A stretch of 64,000 nt of DNA, taken from Cladorhizidae sp. MBARI D1340-BT2 (taxonomy: Eukaryota; Porifera; Demospongiae; Poecilosclerida; Cladorhizidae). How positions within the stretch are numbered: position 1 is the first letter of the stretch; every line of letters starts with the position of its first letter. Location of the stretch: the NCBI GenBank assembly GCA_028752905.1, contig JAQNBH010000007.1, positions 43,968,588 to 44,032,587 of the forward strand, written 5' to 3'. The notes below the pieces were generated by a model that saw only the letters and a program-made list of their open reading frames with translations, did no database searches and was not told the DNA's origin. Below are positions 55,191-64,000 of this stretch, piece after piece. The translations under genes were made by a program, and so were the position numbers.

Positions 55191-57365
55191 TTGAAGTTTA
55201 GATCATCCTACCTGCTATTTTCAGAGCCAGACCTCCATCCCACTTCTTCTGGAATTACTCATCATTTGTATTTGTTTCTTGTCAGCTGTCTCTCTCTCTC
55301 TCTAACTCGTGGACATTTCTTTGTTAACGCTCGTCATCATATCTGCTGTCATCGTCGTCATTTCTCTCCTTTCTCCCATTTATCCTCTCCTAGTTTAGCT
55401 AATGCAGCCAGCCTACTGCTACTTGGGTCTGGTGACGTGGAAACTAAATCTTCATACCTTAATTCTCCTGGAAAGCATTCAAAAATCGATTTTCAGAAGT
55501 CATCAGCTTGTGTATCCCCTCTAAATTTAGCTCACACACTACTTGCCACCCTTGGATTCCTTCGACAATAAATTTAAAAAATGTCAATCTTTTCTTACAT
55601 GCTAAAAAACTAGATTCACCTGCTCTTTATCTGCTTATCGCTCATCGTAATTTTATCCACTACAAACGCAACTTCTTCCAGTCTCATTCCTCCTTCCAAA
55701 ATGTTTTGGTCTTTTGCTCGTTCCACAAGAAAGAGACCATTCTCTGTACCAACTCTTGCATCCAATGGCAACACATTCTCCTCTAGCCAGATAAGGCTGA
55801 AATACTTAATAAGTCATTCTCTGAATGCTTCACTTCATGTATCCTCCAATTCTATCCTCTCCTCTTCCTTTCCCGATTTCCCAACCATCCTGTCCTCCTG
55901 ACTCTCTCTCTGTACTGAATCTGACCTGATTTCTCATTTCCCTTCCTCTGGCCCTGATTTGATCCCCTCTAGAATGCTAAAATCCACATGCCTATCCATA
56001 GTTACCCCCCTTACATATATCTTTAACTTATCCTTGTCTCAAGGATGTCTTCCAGTTGATTGGAAAAACTCCCCTATCCCTAAATTTTCATCTAATCTTG
56101 AAAATCCCTCTAACTACCAGCCCATTTCCTTACTCTCTATTTTAGTAAGCTACTTGAAAAGCATGTTCCCTCTCTCCTTTTCAAATTCTATATTGAACCA
56201 ATATTATCTCTTCTTCTCAGTTTGGTTTTCTTCCTCATCGGCCCACTTCATCAGCCCTTCTCTTGGCCAATCACTCTCTTCTTCAAACTAATAGATTGGT
56301 AGGTGCTTTTTTTCTAGATCTCAAAAAGGCCTTTGATTATGTTCCTCACAAACCATTAATTGTCCTTCCTCCTCCTTACATCACTAACCGGCTTCACTCC
56401 TATCTTTCAGCGCATTCGCAACAAGTGATCAGGCACCATCTCCTCACCTGTCCCTGTATCTTCTGGTATCCCTCAGGGATCTATAATAGGTCCTCTCCTC
56501 TTTATAATTTATGTCAATGGAGTGTGTAGTGTGCCTTTGTCTGTCTCATCTAAGCTTATTCTCTATGCCAATGCTATCCTTCTTTTTGTTATCAATTCTC
56601 ATTATGATTTTTCTCTGTTTCAGAAAGACCTAAACTGTATCACTGCCTGGCTTGCTTCCAAATCTCTCACTTAATCTTGTGAAGTCAAAATGCATGTTTA
56701 TTTCTTATAAATCTCTTCTTACTAAATCTCTGCTACCTCTGGTATCCAATTCAGTTAGAGACTGAGTTCAAGTACCTGGGGAATCATCTTTTCTTCATCT
56801 CTATCCTGGACCAATCATATTTTTTACATATCTTCCGAGACCAGTAAATTAGTTGGTCTTCTCTACCATAATTTCTACTGCTATTCAGACACTTCCACTC
56901 TTCTTCACCTCTACACTTCTCTTGTCCGTCCTCATTTGGAGTACTATTCTTTCCTCTGAGACCTCAATCATCCCATCTTTCATTAATGCAATACTTTACA
57001 TGTAAATTATGTAGTAAACAATGGTCCTTGGACTACTCTTCTCTTCTCACTAAGCTTCATCTTCCATTTCTCTCGCCATCGTAATGCCAAACTTATCTTT
57101 TTCTTCAAACAATTCAAATAACATAGATTTTCCTTCTAGCCTTCCACCATGCCAACCAACTCCCTGCTACAACCTCCGATCCTTCCACCCCAGTATAATC
57201 ATCTGCTAATCCCATACAGAACTCAGTCTTCTTACCTTTCATTGTTCCCTACTACTCTAGGCTCTGGAACTTTCTCCCCAATTACATAAAAGAAACTAAT
57301 TCATTTGGACAATTTAAGCACAATATACACCCCTTATCAGCACTTAGACTTTTAACTACTTAACT
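55191..57365 (+). pseudogene. CR1/L2-like non-LTR retrotransposon, broken, with 2A-like remnant
   Basis: Near the start, SLLLLGSGDVET (55412-55450) resembles the 2A ribosome-skipping motif of some non-LTR elements, but the NPGP end has decayed. The endonuclease domain appears deleted. RT follows: SLSQGCLPVDWKNSPIPKFS, NPSNYQPISLLSI, VGAFFLDLKKAFDYVPHKPL, SGIPQGSIIGPLLF, then YANA where the catalytic YADD should be. Later come LYTSLVRPHLEYYS (thumb region) and RLWNFLPNYIKE near 57260, the usual end of CR1-type ORF2. Stops and frameshifts are numerous. Confidence 0.85.
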
Positions 57366-58245
57366 ATATAATCAACCTAACCATGTATTTGTTTACTTAT
57401 TTTTACTCTTCATATTAGCCTCAGGCTATATTCACCATTAAGAGATAACACTCTTTCCTAGTGGGTGTCCTAGATGACAGGGAATAGTGTCCAGATTTAG
57501 GTGGGGGGGGGTGGGGGGTTGGCATATTAGGGGTGTGGGGGTGGGGGGATTGTTGGTCACACTAACTATAGTATCTGAGTGAATAGTGCACCCCTGTAAA
57601 TAATGTCTGACCAAACAGTGCCCACTAGTGAATCATTATGGCCTCCCACACCTCCCCCACTGAATAATGTCCTCTGGACTGTCAACCTTAAGTTGTATAT
57701 CAGAGCTCCTCTAGTTGATTAGAGGACTAAGGAGTGAGGTTTGCTAGTTTTCATCTGTGCGATAGCCCCTAATATTTTTAACTATTGCTTGTTCCCACCC
57801 TAGCTTCAGATAATTTGCCATTATCTCAAACATACACGGCGTTTAAATGCTGGACTTTTAAATTGTCTCTAAAAATCTAGTTTTATCTGAAACGTGTCAG
57901 TGTAGTGTAGAAATGCTGTCATAGTGGACATGCTCTTTACTGTCACGATAATTTGGAATATCCTGAAAGTGAAAAAAAAGTTCTATAAGTCTGAATATGC
58001 AAGGAATAAAATTGTTGAGTTCCAGATAAAATGTTGAGGTTATGACATGATTGTATTTAGCTCACCTACATCAGTAGCTCCATTCACTATCATGGTGGCA
58101 ACATTAACCCACTTACCTTTTCTGAATCAGCATTCGAGACAATACATCTTCATATGCAAGACTAGCATTGTTGAATTCCAGATGAGTTATATAATTATAG
58201 ATTGCGCATGTCTGAGTGGATGTGCATTGGATGCCTTACTCATTG
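57366..58245. other. Probable 3' tail of the non-LTR element, then featureless DNA
   Basis: A TTTACTTATTTTTACTC-type tail follows the RT end. G-rich tracts lie at 57500-57550. No gene is seen. Confidence 0.5.
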
Positions 58246-58249
58246 TCCA

Positions 58250-58740
<491 letters not shown>

Positions 58741-59588
58741 ATACTATATATTGTAAGTACATGTACATGCATATATACATGTACAGTAGCTACTTACAGA
58801 AAGAATGTAATGAGATGGTAGAATGGTAAGAGTTTTTTCACAATGTTGGCTTGAGATCACCATTGTCTTTCAAAAGTAACTTCCTCTCCAATTCTCCATT
58901 CCTAACATTATGACTCCTCCACATTTTGAATTCAGCTGTTTCCCAGCAAGACCAGTCTCTTGCAGGTCAATTCAACATCAACTGATGGATCCAGTGAAAT
59001 GCTTTGCTCGCATTGGGTATATTTGGTCTGGGGTATATTTGGACTTGGTATCACACAAACCAAGCACATGCAGCACATGTCTACCTATAGTGAGCATGGC
59101 CTACTGATTCTGTGAAGCACACAGACAGGAGAACACTCTTGATAACCAAGCTCCATATTGCCTGATTTTTAATTGGAGGCTCATCTATATACTACTATTA
59201 AATTATATTCAAGTCCACTTGAATGAGAGGCAGAAGGAGCTAGTGAATTATATTATCCCTGTAGCCTATTCTCATGAAAAAATAGTGAAGTGTCTTCGCT
59301 ATAGTAAAAGCTAATAAAAGTCTCCTAGGGGACACTGGTGAGTTAAACGCTCCACTGCCCCCCCCTTCCCGTCAAAGTATATACCTACAGGATAACCAAT
59401 TTAGGTGAAAATAACATTCCTTCAATACTGCCCTTTAAACTGCACCTCCCCCGGGGTCGCATGCCAATGAGGGGAGGACAAATAAACAAGTGCGCAGCTT
59501 TTTAGCGTCAACAATAAACAATAATTGTCTACAATATCTTGCCAAGATTTAGGTCTCTGGAAGGTAGCTATTACCGCTGAACAATATA
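58741..59588. other. No supported gene
   Basis: A 65-codon frame at 58910-59107 shows no domain. The last part of this interval is the upstream flank of the small exon at 59589. Confidence 0.55.
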
Positions 59589-59696
59589 ATGAAGGCTGCA
59601 TTAGCACGAATGATTTTGCGACCCCGACCAGGCAAGGCGATTTACAGTTTCTGGCAAGGGAGGGTGGAGATTGTGTTGTGGATTCTAACCGTGCTG
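59589..59696 (+). CDS. Possible first exon of a small membrane protein, copy 2
   Basis: The ATG opens a 36-codon frame, MKAALARMILRPRPGKAIYS then FWQGRVEIVLWILTVL, ending at a strong donor (GTGCTG|GTAAGT) in phase 0. The copy at 29324-29429 shares about three quarters of its bases, including the donor. Basic start, then a hydrophobic stretch cut by the splice site, suggests a membrane segment completed by a second exon such as the one at 35749. No second exon is seen downstream here. A transposon-borne exon is an alternative. Confidence 0.5.
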
Positions 59697-60232
59697 GTAA
59701 GTCGGCATTGTGCTATTATAATAGTTATTGAATGCTCTACATCTCAATACACAGCCTAGCTAAGCATACATTGTAATGGGTTTGCAAACTTCTTTAAAAT
59801 GCTGAATTCCTTTACCATCAGTATATATAATAATAATAATAATAATGATAACAGGACATTGAAATATTTACTCTCTAAACCTTTCAGCAAGATACTCTAG
59901 CCTTCATCAGAGATGCTGGGACTCACGTGAGCTTCGGTAGCACCATGAGTTGCAAACAATACATACCCTGGCACATACATCTAGCAGATGGGACAATAAC
60001 TAAACAGCTAAGTAAATCAATGAAGGCTGATGAAGCATGTACAGTTTTGTGACCTATATCTTGATTTATTCTTTATTAGTATAATTATATAAATCACCAT
60101 AATATTATTATTATTCCTGGTGAAGGCTAGTTGAAACATCGAGATAATACAATTTCAAGTTGATTATTGAAAAGGTCATTGTAATGTTATTATGTCAACT
60201 GAGAGTTCACTGAGAGATTATTATTATTATTA
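59697..60232. other. No supported gene
   Basis: AT-rich, with small (AAT)n runs near 59826 and 60215. A CTTCATCAG / CTGATGAAG-type inverted pair occurs near 59915 and 60030. Confidence 0.55.
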
Positions 60233-61841
60233 CCGTAGAGTACGTAGTAAGCGCCCACTTCCCTGATTAGAACTATTTGAAGTGCCCATTGACGTGGTCA
60301 GTGCACCAGATTCCATATGCAGCGGCTTCTACCAAATCGCGCATATAGCGATAATTTATAGGTGCACGTACACACGTACAAAATTGCCCACACACCCAAA
60401 AAGAGATGGCACAGAGTCATGCTGGGAAGATTACACAGTGAGTTTCAAAGTAGAGGTTGTAGAATGGTACAGGGGACAAGGAATGCAAAATGTGTCAGCA
60501 ACTGCTAGAAAGTATGGAGTAGACAGAAAGAGAGTAAGAGAGTGGAATGAAAAAAAGGTGCATTGATTGATGCCAACATTGGTGGTGGAATGAAGAGGAA
60601 ACTAAATGATGGAGGAACAATCTTCAGCCAACAAGTGGACTCGGAAGTCTTCGATTACCTAGAATTGGAGCGTTCCGAAGGCAGGGCTGTTCTGAACAAA
60701 GACCTCCTGGAGAAAGTCTTGCACATTGCTCAGAGCACAGGCATCCAAGGCTTCCTTGCATCTCCCATGTGGCTGCGTGGCCGGAAGAAAAGGTGGAATG
60801 CTGGTTACAGGCAGAGAACAAATACATCACAAAAGGTGTCAGAGGACTATGGAGTGTAGCTTTCCCATTTTCGGAGAACCATCTTCCGATACCAAGAACT
60901 TCATGACTATAGAAATTCAGAAATTAGCAACATGGATCAGACAATGTGCAGGTAAGCATTGTTTACACTGACAACTTGTAATTTTCATCACTTGGTTTGA
61001 TTCAGCAACTTCTGTCCAGCAACAATTGTTGTGGAGAGCGAAGTATCCACATTGCTACCACTGGTGCCCCAAAGAAGGGTTTCACAGTAGCTTTGTGTGC
61101 GACAGGAGATGGAACCAAACTCCCATCTTCAAGGAGAAAAATGGAAGATTTGGCCCACATGTTGGTAGTGCACTTTGTATTCCTCAGAATGTTGATGTCA
61201 CTGCCACCAAAAATGGCTGAATGACTCGCCCAAGAGTGCACAGCTGGCTACGTAGGATGTGGGGAAAGTCTTCTTATGGCAACCGGCGACTCTTGGTCCT
61301 TGATAGCTATCGCCCACACAAGTGTGCCGACACCAAGGACGTTGCTGAAGAATTGGAAACCGACCTTGTATTCGTCCCAGGTAGTGGACCATTTCAATAG
61401 TTATGCAACAAATGATTCCCTCCATTTTGTGTAGGTGGCTGTACATCCCTGGCACAGCCCTCGCTCCTTCCTACACTGTGAGATCTCCAACATTACAGAC
61501 GGTTCTGAGGACCAATACATCAGGAAATGTGAGGAGGAGGGTGCAGATGACCTTTGCTGAGCCGACTGATGGATAAGCTGATGAGGTGGAAGGCCTGGAC
61601 AAACCTGAAGAGGAGGACGAAGAATAGCTAGCTACGGACAATAACTAGCTAGCATGCATGCGATGCAACAATAAACTTTGTTATTTGCTCGTGTGAGCAC
61701 GAAATCCGTGTGCAAATCAGAGTTCAAAGTTAATGTGCGTTAAATTTTTTCATTTCATGGGTTGCTGGAGCAAGCATCCACCAAGCTGATTTTGGAGACG
61801 AGTGGCTGAACGCTTATGGGCGCTTAGTATGTATTCTACAG
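60233..61841 (+). mobile_element. pogo/Tigger-like DNA transposon with TIRs and TA duplication
   Basis: The left end is CCGTAGAGTACGTAGTAAGC plus GCCCAC. The reverse complement of the right end is CTGTAGAATACATACTAAGC plus GCCCAT (21 of 26 identical). Both are flanked by TA, the target duplication of the Tc1/mariner/pogo superfamily. The 1609-bp length is shorter than an intact element, in line with an internal deletion in its transposase. Confidence 0.87.
60420..61630 (+). pseudogene. pogo/Tigger-like transposase, broken and deleted
   Basis: N-terminal helix-turn-helix: YTVSFKVEVVEWYRGQGMQN and ATARKYGVDRKRVREW. Then a CENP-B-type second helix-turn-helix: FDYLELERSEGRAVLNKDLL and STGIQGFLASPMWLRGRKKR. 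The DDE part has IHIATTGAPKKGFTVALCAT, GDGTKLPS, and RRLLVLDSYRPHK with the second catalytic Asp, then ELETDLVFVPG and GCTSLAQPLAP. The block around the first catalytic Asp (NMDQT) is missing near 60950-61010. A frameshift at an A-run near 60550 and several later ones break the frame. The C-terminal EEDEE stretch just before 61630 is typical of the family. Confidence 0.88.
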
Positions 61842-61842
61842 T

Positions 61843-62011
<169 letters not shown>

Positions 62012-62072
62012 ATATAGAATAAACATATTTATAACTAATAATTAATACTATTTATATAACTAGAATACGTGA

Positions 62073-62411
62073 CTAATAAATATAACTAAAAAGCCAACGA
62101 CAAGTTGAACTCCCGACCAACCCCAATACACATAAGGCATTTCCCCTCTGGACTGCCACTGAGAGATGTTGAAGGAGGTAAGCATGGGTATTCATCTCGC
62201 CAGTTCTTTGCAGTATCCTGAGGCTCAGCTCCTTCAGGAAAGGCATCAACCTGACCCCGATGACCCCCAAAGACTGAATGGCCACGAGCACAAAAAAGTG
62301 GCAAGGATCCAGACTGGCATACTTGGCCACTTTCTTCTCCTCAGCATATATAGCAGCCATAGCTCGAGCACTTCTCACTGCTGTCCATTCCAAGAACCCC
62401 AAGTCTTGCAC
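62073..62411 (-). pseudogene. C-terminal fragment of a non-LTR retrotransposon ORF2
   Basis: 112 open codons on the minus strand: CHFFVLVAIQSLGVIGVRLM, KELSLRILQRTGEMNTHAYL and LQHLSVAVQRGNALCVLGLV. This block (F-P-A-E-S-G-GxxxxxFLxxLxxRI ... TGE ... YLxQRLSVAVQRGNA) is the end of ORF2 in a class of non-LTR elements common in cnidarians and sponges. The RT itself is absent, consistent with 5' truncation or later loss. Confidence 0.7.
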
Positions 62412-63234
62412 ACATATTTTATGTGGTTGTTATTTAGTAGCTAAGTGACAACTTCATAAAATAATGTTGAATCATGCCGAGTAATTGCTGATCACATGGG
62501 ACATACACAGCTGGCTGTATTAAGCATCAGCAAAACTCTTCTGGTAGCTACATTCGGAGCCATATGAAGAGGCAGAAATTCTTACAGAACATCAGGTCCT
62601 TTTTTTAATAAACGAATATCTCTGGAGGAAAGTGGTTAAGTATAAGACGTATAAGACAAAATGGTTAGTGGCTTTAAGTTAGAGTTGTGATTTTCTTAAT
62701 CTCAGAAACATGTCCACAAGTACCAGTGAGTCCTGTAACATCTCCAAATCATCAGATGTTGACAAAAGTGAATATATGTTCACACTGAACTCATAATTCC
62801 AAGCCAATCAAGCTTTATTACTTGTAGAGCTACCCATGTTCAATAATATTGGTTAACTTATTGAAACCAACCAAGTCTATTTGTAAAGTAGTGAGTAACG
62901 TCTCCAATGATGAGAAGTACATGTTTTACCATCTACTCCATCACATGGTAACAACCGTAAGTTCAATGTTTCCTGGCTTGAAATATATCCCTGGCAACTA
63001 TACAGTCTCAAGTTAACTGGTGTATTTTGTGGTCCATGTTCACTTCTGCTTGCTAGCTTTAAGAGAAAAGGGAAACACTCTTTGTAAATAGGCCTTATTC
63101 TCAATGGAGAAAGCTTAGCAATGCCATCAGTAACCACCCTTCACTTCACTAACATCGAGAATGTCTTCAATATGCTGATATTTTGAAGGGAACATTTGAC
63201 AATCCAGCTTCTTGCATTATGTAATGGCTCCCAG
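62412..63234. other. No supported gene
   Basis: The reverse frame at 62877-63137 (86 codons) has no recognised domain. It may be part of the degraded 5' region of the transposon that follows. Confidence 0.5.
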
Positions 63235-64000
63235 TGCTCTGCAAGTACGAATGAATGAGAACAAACACATCATTCAATCAAATTGTCCGTGCAGTAATCT
63301 GGCTAAACAGGGCCTTGCTTTTTGAGGCGATGTAGAAAACCTCCAACAGAGTAAAAATCCAGGAAATGTTTGGGCACTTCTTAAATATTATGCTGGGACA
63401 GACATGATGCACCTCTATAGTCCAAAGGCTAAAAATGCAACATACGTTTCTCCTACCTCACTGAATGATATCAACAGAATGATGTCAACAACGTCATTGG
63501 CTATGATGTAATTTTGTCTGATATTGTTGCTGAAGTAAAGACAAATATATTTTTCTCTGTTCTAGCGGATGAAGTGAGCTATCCTAATGTTGAGCATTTT
63601 CCCACTTGTCATCTCTTCATTGACAGTGAATGAACATCCGGGAAGAATTGATAGGCTTTATCAGATTAGAAAGAGTTAGAGCAGTTGACATTGCTGATAC
63701 AATTGTGGAGACGGTGTAGAATTTCAGGTTATCCATGAGTAACTTGTGTGGCCAAGGATATGATGGTGCTTCCACAATGAGTGGAGCAAAAGCAGGTGTT
63801 TAAGCAAGAATTCGTGAAAGGCAAACCAAGGCACTTTATACTCATTTGTGCTGGCCATTTACTCAATCCTGCCATCTTAAATTCCTGCTCAGTTCCACCC
63901 ATTAGAAACTGCATAGACCACATTAAGAGTTCCCTTTGGATAAAATATTCTACAAAAAGGGAAGGGCTCCTCAAAGCTATCGTTTCACAGAACACAACAT
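63235..64000 (+). pseudogene. hAT/ZMYM1-like transposase, broken, runs off the window
   Basis: Plus-strand blocks: MNENKHIIQS, KNPGNVWALLKYYAGTDMMH, KAKNATYVSPTSLNDI, NNVIGYDVILSDIVAEVKTN and FFSVLADEVSYPNVEHF with the acidic residues of the first catalytic site, LCGQGYDGAST-like sequence near 63750 (GYDGASTMSG), HFILICAGHLLNPAILNSCS and SVPPIRNCIDHIKSSLWIKY. The order matches ZMYM1/THAP0-like hAT proteins. Multiple stops and frameshifts occur. The C-terminal hATC part lies beyond the window. Confidence 0.85.

Overview
This is animal (metazoan) DNA, not bacterial. Genes are split by GT-AG introns, there is an animal-type chromatin gene and a secreted cysteine-rich protein with a signal peptide, and the rest is dense with minisatellites and decayed transposons (Gypsy, hAT, pogo, non-LTR). 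The transposon mixture and a 2A-like motif in a non-LTR element fit a marine invertebrate such as a sponge. That placement is inference; the window holds no rRNA or mitochondrial marker.

Region by region: (1) 1-4432 is three successive minisatellites. (2) 4467-28679 (+) is the C-terminal part of an ARID2 (BAF200)-like gene, the PBAF chromatin-remodelling subunit. Six exons join with consistent phase over 607 codons: an RFX-type DNA-binding segment, a long S/T/P-rich linker, two C2H2 zinc fingers split by introns, and the conserved C-terminal helical tail. Its last two introns are about 10.6 and 9.8 kb and hold most of the arrays, one copy of a minisatellite-bearing dispersed element, a MITE, and a 5.2-kb Gypsy retrotransposon with both LTRs. 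(3) 28.7-36 kb has more minisatellites, a deleted second Gypsy element, and a possible two-exon small membrane protein (29324-29429 plus 35749-35871). (4) 36-43 kb is gene-poor with hAT/ZMYM-like transposase relics. (5) 43385-45854 (+) is a complete six-exon gene for a 526-aa secreted protein with a TATA box, cysteine-rich CxC modules and Tyr/Gln/Lys and Asn/Tyr/Asp repeats. (6) 46-53 kb has a repeat-flanked candidate exon, a near full-length hAT relic with terminal inverted repeats, the second minisatellite-bearing element, another minisatellite and a Gypsy 5' LTR with gag. (7) 53-64 kb has a 67-bp array, a CR1/L2-like non-LTR element with a 2A-like remnant, microsatellites, a second copy of the small membrane-protein exon, a pogo/Tigger-like element with TIRs and TA target duplication, and a hAT relic running off the end.

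Only two host genes are well supported (the ARID2-like gene and the secreted protein). They face the same way and show no operon-like link. All recognised transposon coding regions are interrupted, so nothing mobile here looks autonomous. The best candidates for undescribed biology are the secreted repeat protein, the dispersed element that carries its own 34-bp minisatellite, the 45-bp array in which each unit can form a hairpin, and the small membrane-protein exon family.
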